A stretch of 64,000 bases of DNA from Pedobacter frigiditerrae (GTDB lineage: Bacteria; Bacteroidota; Bacteroidia; Sphingobacteriales; Sphingobacteriaceae): assembly GCF_004331645.1 (NCBI RefSeq), contig NZ_SJSK01000006.1:248001-312000 (forward strand), given 5' to 3'. Below, in pieces: positions 8,477-17,244 of this stretch (positions within the stretch are counted from its first letter, which is position 1; each line of letters starts with the position of its first letter). A program made the position numbers and the translations under genes. Below the pieces are notes generated by a model. That model had not been told where the DNA came from and ran no database searches. It saw only the letters and a list, made by a program, of their open reading frames with translations.

Positions 8477-9181
8477 ATGAAGCTAGTTGTTTTTATATTT
8501 TCATTTATCCTTTTATTTCAATTAGTCGCTACTGCACAAATCCAAATCAAGGGGCAGGTTTTAGATCAAGTAACCAGAAAAGGCTTAGAGAACGTTGAGA
8601 TACTCAATACATCAAGACGCATGACTGCCCAAACCGACACCAAGGGTGATTTTATCATTAAAGCTAAAGTTGGCGATGTAATTATTTATCGTTTAGCTGG
8701 TTACGATACTGATACAGCTTTAATTATAGATTTGAAACAGATTAGAAGATTTCTACATCCTTTATCTAATACCTTAAATACGGTAAGTATCTCTGGACAA
8801 GTAGATAGCAAAAAGCAATATGCCGATATTTATAATAAAGCGAATCCTGTCTTGCTAACACCTGGTAGAGGGTTGCGATTTTATCCATCTACTTTTTTTG
8901 GTAAAGAGGGTAAGGATGCCCGTAGACTTAAAAAATTGATTGAAAGCGACCAAGCAGAAAAAGAGATTGATAAAAAATTTAATGCTGTAACTGTTACAAA
9001 CCTATTGCCTTTGAAGCAACCGGAGCTTGATGCTTTTTTAATGCTTTATCGTCCAGATCTTAAGTTTGTAGTTAATTCAGATGCTGATGACTTTAAGTTC
9101 TATTTGTTGGAGGCTTACGAGCGATTTAAAGCACTTCCACCAGACCAAAAGGTTTTACCTAACCTAAAAAACCCTTTTTAG
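8477..9181 (+). CDS. Secreted CarboxypepD_reg-like protein (paralogue of 4645-5364)
   Basis: 234 aa. The signal peptide (KLVVFIFSFILLFQLVATAQ) is followed by a CarboxypepD_reg-like domain (IKGQVLDQVTRKGLENVEI, DTKGDFIIKAKVGDVIIYRLAGYDTDTA). Domain order, length and C-terminal signature match the protein at 4645-5364: NAVTVTNLL..FLMLYRPDL and LPPDQKVLPNLKNP here, against NAETVKEIL..FLSLYRP and LPADQRKLPPLPKL there. They look like an old duplication now separated by the M1 peptidase and VF530 genes. No TonB receptor is attached. Role unknown; an envelope location is likely. The stop TAG overlaps the final TTTTTAG and no clear terminator follows. Confidence 0.85.
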   Translation: MKLVVFIFSFILLFQLVATAQIQIKGQVLDQVTRKGLENVEILNTSRRMTAQTDTKGDFIIKAKVGDVIIYRLAGYDTDTALIIDLKQIRRFLHPLSNTLNTVSISGQVDSKKQYADIYNKANPVLLTPGRGLRFYPSTFFGKEGKDARRLKKLIESDQAEKEIDKKFNAVTVTNLLPLKQPELDAFLMLYRPDLKFVVNSDADDFKFYLLEAYERFKALPPDQKVLPNLKNPF

Positions 9182-9313
9182 GTAATTATTGTATTTGTCT
9201 TTTTACTAGTTATAGGTGTTACTTTATTATGTTTAAGCTGGAAGCAACATAAATTATTTAATTTAAGTAAACATGGAATACATTTTGTAAATTAGGCATT
9301 CAAATATGAATGA

Positions 9314-10048
9314 ATGAAACGAGTTGCAATTTATCTTACCCTATTTTTAGGTATTGCTTTGTCTTTTGGTTTTATGCCTAAAGTAGAGAAGTCTAAAAGA
9401 CAATCAGTCTTAATTTTCTCCCTAACAAAAGGATTTCATCACGCATCAATTGCTGATGGAATAATTGCCATTAAAAAGTTAGGTACTGAAAATGGATTTG
9501 ATGTTGATACCAGTAATGATGTGAAAGTATTTGAGATAGAGAATCTAAAAAAATACAAAACGCTAATTTTTTTAAGTCCAACAGGATCTAATGTATTTAA
9601 TGATATACAGAAAGCAGCATTAAAACAATACATTAATAATGGTGGCGGTTTTGTGGGTGTTCACGCAGCCAGTGATTTTTGCTATGAATGGGAATGGTAT
9701 GGAAAAATGGTGGGTGGTTATTTTGAGAGTCATCCAAAAACCCAAGAAGCTAAATTAAATGTCATTACACCAAAAAATAAAATTGTAAAGGGTTTACCAA
9801 ATTCTTGGTTACATAAAGATGAATGGTATAACTTTAAGGATTTTAACCCGGCGGTAAAAGTATTAATTAAGGTTGATGAAAGCTCTTATACTGGTGGGAC
9901 AATGAAAAATGATCATCCTATTAGTTGGTATCATGAATATGATGGGGGAAAGGTTTTCTATACAGCTTTAGGACATACAAAGGAATGTTACACAGATGTA
10001 TTCTTCTTAAAGCATTTGCTTGCGGGTATAAAATGGACAATGAAGTAA
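9314..10048 (+). CDS. Secreted ThuA-domain protein
   Basis: 244 aa. After an N-terminal hydrophobic stretch (residues 4-22, probably a signal peptide or anchor) a single ThuA domain fills the protein: VLIFSLTKGFHHASI, LIFLSPTG, GGGFVGVHAASDF, WYGKMVGGYFESHP, HPISWYHEYDGGKVFYTALGHT. ThuA is a glutamine-amidotransferase-like fold first named from trehalose utilisation in Sinorhizobium. In Bacteroidetes such proteins usually belong to carbohydrate metabolism, but the reaction is not defined. No sugar-utilisation genes are adjacent, so context does not help. The start was chosen at 9314 because it gives a normal signal sequence (MKRVAIYLTLFLGIAL). Confidence 0.88.
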   Translation: MKRVAIYLTLFLGIALSFGFMPKVEKSKRQSVLIFSLTKGFHHASIADGIIAIKKLGTENGFDVDTSNDVKVFEIENLKKYKTLIFLSPTGSNVFNDIQKAALKQYINNGGGFVGVHAASDFCYEWEWYGKMVGGYFESHPKTQEAKLNVITPKNKIVKGLPNSWLHKDEWYNFKDFNPAVKVLIKVDESSYTGGTMKNDHPISWYHEYDGGKVFYTALGHTKECYTDVFFLKHLLAGIKWTMK

Positions 10049-10169
10049 GGCGGTTTATAGTTGTCAATTTTCAGTTTATAGTTGTTTCTCTAGCTTCATT
10101 AAATCTTCATATAGTATTTGGACTTTAGTATTGTTAAACGATTTTAATAATCACTAAATCCATAAAAAA

Positions 10170-10361
10170 ATGAAAGCAATTAAAGTTTTAATGATCGCTC
10201 TTGTAGCAGCATTCACAGTAAACACAGTAAACGCACAAACTGCACCAGCTAAAACCCCAAAAACAGAAAAAGCAGCAAAAAAGGCAGCTAAAATTGAGAA
10301 AAAAGCAGATACAACTTCGGCAAAAAAGGTTGCTAAAAAAGCTAAGAAATCAAAAAAATAA
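10170..10361 (+). CDS. Small secreted Lys/Ala-rich protein
   Basis: 63 aa. A clean signal peptide (KAIKVLMIALVAAFTVNTVNA, cut before Q) is followed by about 40 residues dominated by Lys and Ala in short AKK/KKA steps. The predicted mature peptide is very basic and probably disordered or helical. Similar tiny basic exported proteins occur in Bacteroidetes but have no assigned role; binding to nucleic acid, LPS or another anionic surface would be a guess. It is monocistronic and closed by its own terminator (10381-10413), which supports a real gene. Confidence 0.75.
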   Translation: MKAIKVLMIALVAAFTVNTVNAQTAPAKTPKTEKAAKKAAKIEKKADTTSAKKVAKKAKKSKK

Positions 10362-10380
10362 TTAGCGAATTTGGTTAGAT

Positions 10381-10413
10381 AAAACGCTGGCATTTTGTGC
10401 TGGCGTTTTTTTT
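10381..10413 (+). terminator. Rho-independent terminator after the Lys-rich protein
   Basis: Stem AAAACGCTGGCA / TGCTGGCGTTTT (two G-U pairs) around a TTTTG loop, ending in eight T. It lies between two convergent genes. Confidence 0.88.
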
Positions 10414-10417
10414 GCAA

Positions 10418-10732
10418 TTATTTTTTGCCTACGTTCTGATAAGCTGTTGTTAGTGCGTCGTTAAACATATCTTCTCTAATTTTATCTAAACTGAAGAGTG
10501 TCCAACCTTGTTTGCCCCATTTGTTTGGTACAGGGAAAATTATAGAGGGATCGTAAGCAGAAAAAACTGATTGGTCTATTTCATTTAATTTTAAGCAAGC
10601 CTGATTATTTTTTGCATCATAAGTAGCAAAAATCTTTTTTCCTATTCTAAATGAAGGCTTTTCGAAATGAGCCTGTTCATTTACATCTGTAAATGATAGC
10701 GCTAATTCTCTAAATAATTCTAAGGTTACCAT
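10418..10732 (-). CDS. MmcQ/YjbR family protein
   Basis: 104 aa from the ATG at 10732, which begins MVTLELFRELALS. The frame is open to 10795, but the extra 21 residues are unlike the family. Signature positions of the MmcQ/YjbR fold are present: FEKPSFRIGKKIFATYD, ACLKLN, and WGKQGWTLFSLDKI. The family has a CyaY-like alpha/beta fold and is annotated as DNA-binding on thin evidence; no enzymatic activity is established. It is convergent with the Lys-rich protein gene and stands alone. Confidence 0.9.
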   Translation of the reverse strand: MVTLELFRELALSFTDVNEQAHFEKPSFRIGKKIFATYDAKNNQACLKLNEIDQSVFSAYDPSIIFPVPNKWGKQGWTLFSLDKIREDMFNDALTTAYQNVGKK

Positions 10733-10836
10733 TTTTAAAACTACAAAAATTTCTTCTAAACAGATTCTATTGGTATAACGCAAATAAATAAGCAAATTTA
10801 TTTGCCAATCTTTACATTTCCTAAAACTAACAATTA

Positions 10837-11019
10837 ATGATTAGAGTAAATGATGAAACGCCAACTGAGGTATTACAAGATATTAATGTTGGTAATTTAA
10901 TTACTGATGGGTTTAGTAAAACTGGCTTGGTAGAAAGTATAGAAACTACAGATGATGGGTTGTACAAAATCTATGAGTTTTACTTAAATACAGGAAGAGT
11001 AATTACCACAAAGAGATAA
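10837..11019 (+). CDS. Small hypothetical protein, 60 aa
   Basis: 60 aa, acidic, with no signal peptide and no recognised domain. The pattern (TEVLQDINVGNLITDGFSKTGLVESIETTDDGLYKIYEFYLNTGRVITTKR when read in short strands) suggests a small beta-rich SH3-like fold. Its stop is 2 bp from the convergent stop of the gene at 11022. Small orphan genes of this type are common in the group. Its function cannot be inferred. Confidence 0.6.
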   Translation: MIRVNDETPTEVLQDINVGNLITDGFSKTGLVESIETTDDGLYKIYEFYLNTGRVITTKR

Positions 11020-11021
11020 TC

Positions 11022-12581
11022 TTACTTTACTTCCAAATAACCAATCATGTCCTTTCTTCCCCTAACTGCATAAAGGGCTATTTTATTCTTGTCAATTGGC
11101 AGCGATATGTTAATTAAGGAAACGTATTTACTTTGTTTTTTATCCATTAATACTGTTCTTGTTAGATTACCATTGCTGTCAATAGTTCCCATAGTGAAAA
11201 AAGCATCGGCAGTGCCCCCTAATATGGTTTGACCACCAGAGCCAAGTTTGGTTTCTTTTGGGCGTTCATCAAGCCTTTGTTCCAGATTGTCATCTCTATC
11301 ATTATAAAATAACAAAAGCTTATCCTTATAGGCCAATGTTTTAAAACTAGAGGCATTGCTGTTAACTAATGATTGTTGGAATTTTGGAATTCTTGTAATT
11401 ACATTCGTTCCATTTGTTTTTACATTGATGTCTATAATATCTCCGTGTTCAAATACATAATAAGAGCCATATTTTGAACTTACCCAGTATACTCGTTTAT
11501 ATTCCAATAGAAAGTCTTGATCTCCATTTTCCCTTGTTACCCATTTAACAAAATCAAATGAGGCACCTAGGCCGCCATCACGTTCGCTATCGCTTCCTTG
11601 TTTATCTTTTTTAATGATTTCTAATAAATTTTCTGGAAAATTATTAATGTTGGTAGATGATATTGTTTTGGTTGTTGTATTTATTTTAGTAAGGAAGTAT
11701 CCATTTACATTCCCATCAGATTTTTGCTGATGCATGCCAAACAATGTGAGCTCATTATTTTTTTCACTAGCAATCGTCAATGAATGCACAAACTTATCAC
11801 CAATACTGATTAAAAATTCATGTGGAGTAGTTTCGTCTTTACTATAAAGTAAAAGTTTTGTTTTATAAGATGGTACTTTTTTTCCGGCTTTCCGGATATC
11901 CTCTTTATTGGTTTGGCTATCAAAGTGTTTAATCAATACTGCTACTTTGCCATCGTTTGTAATGAGCTGCCCGAAAATAATGATGTCTTTATCTTGATAG
12001 GGAAGTTGGATTGTCTTATCCCAAAGTTTTGCCATTTTGTAATCGTACACGCCTAAGTAATATTTTTCGGCTTCGGCCTTGCTGTAAGGAGATAAGCCCA
12101 TCATTAAAACCTTAGTCGAATCTTCTGATAATTGATAAGATACACTTGATTGTTCAGATTTTTTGATTGCCTCCATTGTACCTAATGGAATATTTGCACC
12201 TTGATTTTTGAATGTTTTGATGTTTAGTGGCTGACAGTAAAAGCTTGTGGTTTTTGACTTTTTATCATAAATATTTGTAAAGAAATACAAGTTCTCTTTA
12301 ATACTAAGCAGCTTGTCAAATTTAACATTGTCTTGATCTACATAGATGGTGTTATTAGCTATTTCAGTGAGGTTACTGTTATAGCCAGTCATAATTGGAC
12401 TAATATCTCTGCCTTTTTGTTCGAAACAGAGTTTAATAAGTTCATTTGAACTTCCTCTAACAAAAGAATTATAAGTGACTTCACTTTTACTTTCTTGGCC
12501 CCAAGTAAGGGTAACATTTTGGGCGTGAGCTGACAGTGCCGCTACGGCAATGAACGAGAGCGTGATAAATTTTTTTAGCAT
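11022..12581 (-). CDS. Secreted protein of unknown function, 519 aa
   Basis: A signal peptide (LKKFITLSFIAVAALSAHAQ) precedes about 500 residues of strand-rich sequence with regularly spaced short blocks such as LYFFTNIYDKKSK, KLLLYSKDET, LTLFGMHQQKSDG and LLLFYNDRDDN. That periodicity is what a beta-propeller-like protein would show, but I cannot name a family. There is no lipobox, membrane helix or C-terminal sorting domain. It is divergent from the outer-membrane-like gene at 12632 with only 50 bp between the two starts, so the two promoters overlap and the genes may be co-regulated. Confidence 0.8.
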   Translation of the reverse strand: MLKKFITLSFIAVAALSAHAQNVTLTWGQESKSEVTYNSFVRGSSNELIKLCFEQKGRDISPIMTGYNSNLTEIANNTIYVDQDNVKFDKLLSIKENLYFFTNIYDKKSKTTSFYCQPLNIKTFKNQGANIPLGTMEAIKKSEQSSVSYQLSEDSTKVLMMGLSPYSKAEAEKYYLGVYDYKMAKLWDKTIQLPYQDKDIIIFGQLITNDGKVAVLIKHFDSQTNKEDIRKAGKKVPSYKTKLLLYSKDETTPHEFLISIGDKFVHSLTIASEKNNELTLFGMHQQKSDGNVNGYFLTKINTTTKTISSTNINNFPENLLEIIKKDKQGSDSERDGGLGASFDFVKWVTRENGDQDFLLEYKRVYWVSSKYGSYYVFEHGDIIDINVKTNGTNVITRIPKFQQSLVNSNASSFKTLAYKDKLLLFYNDRDDNLEQRLDERPKETKLGSGGQTILGGTADAFFTMGTIDSNGNLTRTVLMDKKQSKYVSLINISLPIDKNKIALYAVRGRKDMIGYLEVK

Positions 12582-12631
12582 TTAGTTTGTTTGTTGGGTA
12601 AAACTACTACTTTCGTTGCAAATAAATTAAC

Positions 12632-13426
12632 ATGATTAAAAAAATACTCTCAACCCTATTAATTGTTGCTCCTTGCTGTGTTATCACAGGTTTCGCACAA
12701 ACAAAACAAGCTACGAAGGATACAACAAAAACAGTAATTATCTTTAATAATGGATCTTCTTCTATTCCCAAAAAAAGCTATTCTGCAGGTAATAATATCG
12801 TTAAAATAGACCCAATTGGATTCATTTTTGGTAAGATCCCGATTTCTTATGAGAGAAGACTATCCGATTTATTCAGCGTTCAGTTAAGTGCTGGTATAAC
12901 TTCTAAGAATTATCTTCGCTCAGTTTGGGAGGAAGGTTCTACAGAACCAGCTGGAAGCAATTACACCTATGACGATGCGGCACCCTCTGGATTTGAAGAT
13001 GAAACTGACGGGTTATATAATTTTGATCATAGAACGGCTTCTTTAGGTTACACGATTGGCTTACAGCCTCGTGTTTATATTAGTGAGGAAGCATTGGAGG
13101 GTTCTTTTTTTGGCCTGGGATTAAATATGGCTAGATTTAATTTTAGCACGCCTGGCTTGGTGAAGGGTTCATCTGGTAATACGTTAACTGGTTCGGCAAA
13201 AAATGAATATGAAAACATTAAAGATGTTACGGTATATTTTGGTTGGCAAAGGCTTTATGACAGACTCAGTTTAGAATATTCTACTGGTATTGGGCTTAGG
13301 AAAGTAGATGGAGTGAAATATCGTGCAGGAGGCTCTAATGGTAGTTTTTATGAGTCACTTAGCAGTTATTCAAAAAAAACTGGTGTGAATTTTGAAATAA
13401 GTTTTAAACTTGGATTTCAGTTATAA
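12632..13426 (+). CDS. Predicted outer-membrane beta-barrel protein
   Basis: 264 aa. The signal peptide ends near TGFAQ. The rest alternates hydrophobic and polar residues in about 8-10 strand-like segments (NIVKIDPIGFIFGKIPISYERRL, FSVQLSAGITS, ASLGYTIGLQPRVYI, FFGLGLNMARFNF, VTVYFGWQRLYDRLSLEYSTGIGL) and ends with a final strand GVNFEISFKLGFQL. This matches small outer-membrane barrels of Bacteroidetes, but no specific family is recognised. A possible promoter with TACTTTCG at 12608-12615 precedes it. A terminator follows at 13448. Confidence 0.75.
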   Translation: MIKKILSTLLIVAPCCVITGFAQTKQATKDTTKTVIIFNNGSSSIPKKSYSAGNNIVKIDPIGFIFGKIPISYERRLSDLFSVQLSAGITSKNYLRSVWEEGSTEPAGSNYTYDDAAPSGFEDETDGLYNFDHRTASLGYTIGLQPRVYISEEALEGSFFGLGLNMARFNFSTPGLVKGSSGNTLTGSAKNEYENIKDVTVYFGWQRLYDRLSLEYSTGIGLRKVDGVKYRAGGSNGSFYESLSSYSKKTGVNFEISFKLGFQL

Positions 13427-13447
13427 TAACTTAATTAAATTGTATGG

Positions 13448-13481
13448 CCTTTGTATTCAATGGAGTACAAAGGTTTTTTTT
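13448..13481 (+). terminator. Rho-independent terminator after the barrel-protein gene
   Basis: Perfect stem CCTTTGTA / TACAAAGG with a 10-nt loop, then eight T. Confidence 0.9.
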
Positions 13482-13591
13482 GCCTATTTTCCAGAGACTT
13501 ATCCAATAAATTTACCTAGAACTAGGTATTCTGTTTCCGCTCATTTTTGATTTATATTTATTCGTTAAATACATCCTTAATAAATATTATT

Positions 13592-15193
13592 ATGAAAAAA
13601 TCTTTTTTAAGCTTACTGTTTTTGTTAACGATTGTTTTTGCACACGCTCAAAGTCAAGTTCTTTTTAATACTTCTTTAGAAACCGTAACAGTTTACAGGT
13701 CTGGAGCTGAACTAAATCATACCGTTAGGGTTAATTTGCCTGCAGGGTCAAGTGAAATTATTTTAGGAAATATTGCAAATACAATTGATCAAAATAGCAT
13801 TCAGTTAAGTGCACCTGTAAATGTGACTATTCTTTCTACAACTTTTGTTAGGGATTATTTAAAGACCGAAAATAAAAGTGCCGCTTATGTTAAAGTTGAA
13901 GACAGCTTAACTATTGCAAAAAAGGATTTAAACGCTATTCAAAATAAAAAAGCGGTTGATGAAAATTTACTTGTTTTGTTAGATAAAAACCAAACCGTTG
14001 GGGGTGTTAGTAGTGGCTTGAGTGTAGCTGAGCTTATTAAAATGGCTGATTATTATAAGACAAAACAGTTAGATCTAAAGAATAGTATTTATGGATATCA
14101 GGTTTTAGAAACGAAACAGCAAGCTAAAATAAGTAAGCTTCAACAACAGTTAAATGAATTAAGTACAGATAAGTCTGGAACAAAGGGACAATTGTTATTA
14201 CAAGTTGTTACTAAGGAAGCAACCACTGCGGTTTTTAACTTAAGCTATCTTTCGCCAAGTGCATCATGGGTTCCATTTTATGATTTGAGAGCAGAGAATA
14301 CTGCTACACCATTAAAAATTGTTTATAAAGCTAATGTGGTTCAATACACAGGTGTGGATTGGAAGAAGGTTAAGCTTAGCTTATCAACGGCTACTCCATC
14401 ACAAAACGGAACGGCGCCCTTGCTTTCTGCTTGGTTTTTAAGATTTGGTTCTCCCAACACTTACAGAAATCAAAGTATGCAAAATACCGTTCAAACGATG
14501 GAAAGTAGAGCGCCCATGAAAACTGCTAGCAATAGACAAACAGCAGATGATGTAGATAGAAATTTAGCAACCGCAAACAATAATATATTAAACACATCAT
14601 TTGATTTAGATATTCCTTATGACATTCTATCAAATAGTAAGGCGCATAGTGTCACTTTAAATACTTATAATCAGCCGGTAAATTATAAGTATTATAGTGT
14701 ACCTAAGTTAGAAAGCGATGCTTTTTTACTAGCGGAAATTGCTAATTATGAAAAACTTAATTTATTACCTGGTGATGCGAACATCATTTTTGAGAATACT
14801 TATGTTGGCAAGTCTTTCATAAATCCTAACGCAACTACCGATACTTTAAATTTAAGTATGGGTAGAGATAAGAAAATAGTAGTTAAACGTGAAAAGGTTG
14901 CAGAACAAAGTGGAACAAAACTATTAGGCTCTAGTAAAAAACAAACTTTTACTTATGAAATTAGGTTAAGAAATGGCAAAAGCGAGGCGGTGAATTTATT
15001 ACTAAAGGATCAGTATCCTGTTTCTACAGATAAGAGTATTGAAATAGAATTGATAAGCGCTGATGGTGCTAGCATTAATACTGAGACAGGAGTTTTGACT
15101 TGGAAATTAACCTTAAAGCCTGGTGTTACGGAAAAAGTAAGAATTAGCTATTCAGTTAAATATCCAAAAGATCAGACGATAGAAAATCTTTAG
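13592..15193 (+). CDS. MuiA family (DUF4139) protein
   Basis: 533 aa from the ATG at 13592, which gives a normal signal peptide (KKSFLSLLFLLTIVFAHAQ); the frame extends upstream to 13547 but those residues are not signal-like. Layout: an N-terminal DUF4140 domain (LETVTVYRSGAELNHTVRVNLPAGSSEIIL), a central coiled coil (about residues 85-200), then the DUF4139 region (TTAVFNLSYLSPSASWVPFYDLRAE, VVQYTGVDWKKVKLSLSTATPSQ) running to the C-terminus (LLLKDQYPVS, LTWKLTLKPGVTEKVRISYSVKYP). The family is named after a mucoidy inhibitor in Acinetobacter; its biochemical activity is unknown. It is probably envelope-associated. No linked partner gene is present. Confidence 0.92.
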   Translation: MKKSFLSLLFLLTIVFAHAQSQVLFNTSLETVTVYRSGAELNHTVRVNLPAGSSEIILGNIANTIDQNSIQLSAPVNVTILSTTFVRDYLKTENKSAAYVKVEDSLTIAKKDLNAIQNKKAVDENLLVLLDKNQTVGGVSSGLSVAELIKMADYYKTKQLDLKNSIYGYQVLETKQQAKISKLQQQLNELSTDKSGTKGQLLLQVVTKEATTAVFNLSYLSPSASWVPFYDLRAENTATPLKIVYKANVVQYTGVDWKKVKLSLSTATPSQNGTAPLLSAWFLRFGSPNTYRNQSMQNTVQTMESRAPMKTASNRQTADDVDRNLATANNNILNTSFDLDIPYDILSNSKAHSVTLNTYNQPVNYKYYSVPKLESDAFLLAEIANYEKLNLLPGDANIIFENTYVGKSFINPNATTDTLNLSMGRDKKIVVKREKVAEQSGTKLLGSSKKQTFTYEIRLRNGKSEAVNLLLKDQYPVSTDKSIEIELISADGASINTETGVLTWKLTLKPGVTEKVRISYSVKYPKDQTIENL

Positions 15194-15205
15194 ATTTTTA
15201 TAGCA

Positions 15206-15832
15206 CTAAATTGTAGACTTGTTCTTCTTGGTAAGCTTATTAAATGCAATCATAAATAAACCAACTACAAAAAACGCAATCACCATAAAACCAGAATTTA
15301 TAAGAACCTTTTGATAACCTATTTTATTGACATCTAAGAACGGATAAGGATACCAGCCTACGACATGACCTCTTATTAAAGAGTAAATTAGGTAAGCCAG
15401 TGGGAAATACGCCCAGACTAAACCATCTACCCAATTCAATAGGCCTTTTGGAATATAAATTAGCCAATACACAACATAGACAACAGGTACTGCAACGTGT
15501 AATAAATTATCCACTACCAATTGCCAACCTGTGGGCGACCAGATTCCTCTTAAAACCAAATTGTAAACCAACCCTACTATAAAAATATAAAGTGCTATTG
15601 CTGATTGAACTTTAACCAAAGAAAAGTATTTTCCTAGGGTGGTGTTTGGGAAGAACAAAGAGGAGGTAAGACTGAGAGCTACTAAAATATTGCTTAAAAT
15701 GGTAAAATAACTGATGAAATTAAAAAAGCTTCCATTGGTTAAATAAAGCTGAAGTATGATTGCAAACCAGGTAATTAAGCTTAAAAAAGCTTTGAAAAAT
15801 TTCTCTATTGGGTTTGTGGGTTTGTTTTGCAT
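15206..15832 (-). CDS. Pr6Pr family integral membrane protein
   Basis: 208 aa with about six hydrophobic helices: FLSLITWFAIILQLYL, FISYFTILSNILVALSL, AIALYIFIVGLVYNLVL, HVAVPVVYVVYWLIYI, WAYFPLAYLIYSLI and FMVIAFFVVGLFMIAF. The segments YFTILSNILV and the tryptophan/proline pattern (RGIWSPTGWQ, VGWYPYPFLD) mark the Pr6Pr / FAR-17a-AIG1-like family. In animals, relatives hydrolyse fatty-acid esters; the bacterial function is not known. It is convergent with the MuiA gene (12 bp apart) and followed upstream by a long repeat-bearing spacer. Confidence 0.88.
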   Translation of the reverse strand: MQNKPTNPIEKFFKAFLSLITWFAIILQLYLTNGSFFNFISYFTILSNILVALSLTSSLFFPNTTLGKYFSLVKVQSAIALYIFIVGLVYNLVLRGIWSPTGWQLVVDNLLHVAVPVVYVVYWLIYIPKGLLNWVDGLVWAYFPLAYLIYSLIRGHVVGWYPYPFLDVNKIGYQKVLINSGFMVIAFFVVGLFMIAFNKLTKKNKSTI

Positions 15833-16235
15833 AATGAATGATGAATACCTAAGTTCGGTATCTTATTTTATATTTTAAAACTTTGATGGATTAAGGTTTT
15901 GTAAATTTGACAGGAACTGGCTTTCACTTATAAACCCGATATACGTGGAAAGTGAAGTGTCGGTCTGAGCGCCGCCTGCCGGACGGGCAGGTTGTCGAAG
16001 ACTTCACGAGCTTGGAACATTAGCGGGACTGCATAAGCCATTAGTTGCTGACAATCATTTTCTAAAAAAAGTCTTGGGTCTAACGTCAATAGTCTTGGGT
16101 CGTTTACTTGAGCTTATAAGTAATACTTACCGCTTATAACTTATTGAACACCTTTTGTTTTGCCATTTTTTGAATGAGATTGCTTTATGCTTTGCAATGA
16201 CGAAATAGAGAAATAAAAAAATCTCTGTCAAAGCC

Positions 16236-16266
16236 TTGATTATCACAAATTAAGTTCCTACTTTTG
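16236..16266 (+). promoter_or_regulatory. str-operon (rpsL) promoter
   Basis: TTG at 16236-16238, 20 nt, then TACTTTTG at 16259-16266. A CCCTTA sequence follows 4 nt later, as it does after the rplC and rpsH promoters. About 77 nt of leader separate it from the rpsL ATG. Confidence 0.65.
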
Positions 16267-16270
16267 CAGT

Positions 16271-16308
16271 CCCTTAATGTGGCCTTGTTATAGGCTGGCC
16301 ATTATGGG
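16271..16308 (+). promoter_or_regulatory. Hairpin in the rpsL leader
   Basis: TGGCC (16280-16284) pairs with GGCCA (16297-16301). TAA (16275-16277) and CCC (16271-16273) extend the stem to TTA and GGG at 16302-16308 with a small bulge. It lies at the very start of the predicted transcript and could be a target for S7- or S12-type feedback; that is inference. Confidence 0.4.
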
Positions 16309-16346
16309 AAGTTTTTAAATAAAATAGAAAAAACAAAAAGCAAGAA

Positions 16347-16760
16347 ATGCCAACCATTCAACAATTAGTTAGAAAAGGTAGAGTAGCACTGGAGTTCAAG
16401 AGTAAGTCTCCGGCGTTGGACAGCTGTCCACAGCGAAGAGGTGTATGTACACGTGTATATACTACTACCCCTAAAAAACCAAACTCAGCAATGCGTAAAG
16501 TTGCCCGTGTACGTTTAACCAATGGAAAAGAGGTGAATGCCTATATTCCTGGAGAAGGTCACAACTTACAAGAGCACTCGATCGTGTTAATTCGTGGTGG
16601 TCGTGTTAAAGATTTACCAGGTGTACGTTACCACATTATCCGTGGTGCATTAGATACATCAGGTGTAGCTGGTCGTAACCAACGTCGTAGTAAATATGGC
16701 ACTAAGCGTCCTAAGCCAGGACAAGTAGCTGCAGCGCCAACTAAAGGAAAGAAAAAATAA
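16347..16760 (+). CDS. rpsL: 30S ribosomal protein S12
   Basis: 137 aa. It carries the universal S12 core: [33 protein letters not shown], and [15 protein letters not shown]43 and K88 are the wild-type residues, so the gene encodes a streptomycin-sensitive form as far as these sites tell. D89 is present, the residue modified by RimO in other bacteria. The C-terminus is a short basic tail (APTKGKKK) beyond the usual end. S12 sits at the decoding site of the small subunit. It is the first gene of the str block, 16 bp ahead of rpsG. Confidence 0.98.
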   Translation: MPTIQQLVRKGRVALEFKSKSPALDSCPQRRGVCTRVYTTTPKKPNSAMRKVARVRLTNGKEVNAYIPGEGHNLQEHSIVLIRGGRVKDLPGVRYHIIRGALDTSGVAGRNQRRSKYGTKRPKPGQVAAAPTKGKKK

Positions 16761-16776
16761 TTAGGAGGAAACAGAA

Positions 16777-17244
16777 ATGAGAAAATCAAAACCAAAAAAG
16801 AGAATTATTCTTCCTGATCCTAAGTTTAACGATGTTCAGGTTACAAGATTTGTAAACAATATGATGTTTGACGGTAAAAAATCTATCGCTTACTCTATTT
16901 TTTATGATGCAGTTGAAATAGCTGAGAAAAAAACAAGTGAGAACGGATTAGAAATATTTAAACGTGCTTTAGTAAATATCAGCCCAGCAGTAGAGGTTAA
17001 ATCTCGTAGAGTTGGTGGTGCAAACTTCCAAGTACCTACTGAGGTAAGGCCAGATCGTAAAATTGCTTTAGGCATGAAATGGTTAATCACTTACGCTCGT
17101 AAACGTGGTGAAAAAACCATGAAAGAAAAATTAGCAGGTGAAATTGTTTCAGCAGCTAAGGGTGAAGGTGCAGCAGTTAAGAAAAAAGAAGATACGCATA
17201 AAATGGCTGAGGCTAACAAAGCGTTCTCACACTTCAGATTTTAA
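16777..17244 (+). CDS. rpsG: 30S ribosomal protein S7
   Basis: 155 aa, the standard length. It begins [17 protein letters not shown] and contains [37 protein letters not shown] and the C-terminal helix [16 protein letters not shown]7 starts assembly of the 30S head and, in other bacteria, represses its own operon. A full AGGAGG Shine-Dalgarno sits at 16763-16768, 8 nt before the ATG. This is notable because most genes here have none. Confidence 0.98.
   Translation: MRKSKPKKRIILPDPKFNDVQVTRFVNNMMFDGKKSIAYSIFYDAVEIAEKKTSENGLEIFKRALVNISPAVEVKSRRVGGANFQVPTEVRPDRKIALGMKWLITYARKRGEKTMKEKLAGEIVSAAKGEGAAVKKKEDTHKMAEANKAFSHFRF

Larger units (their letters stand above)
15833..16346. repeat. 514-bp non-coding stretch: mosaic intergenic repeats plus the str-operon leader
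   Basis: No gene is seen. From 15931 a repeat begins with TAAACCCGATATACG. It contains the palindrome CCTGCCGGACGGGCAGG (15975-15991) and ends in a 41-nt block at 16021-16061 that also occurs at 41377-41417 and, reversed, at 43648-43688. Two AGTCTTGGGT units follow (16069-16101). A reversed TCGTCATTGCAA..AAGCAATCT unit lies at 16178-16204. The last 110 bases hold the rpsL promoter and leader, listed separately. Confidence 0.7.

Noticed and set aside
10733-10795. N-terminal extension of the MmcQ/YjbR protein
   Set aside because: The extra 21 residues do not fit the family, and the ATG at 10732 gives the normal start.
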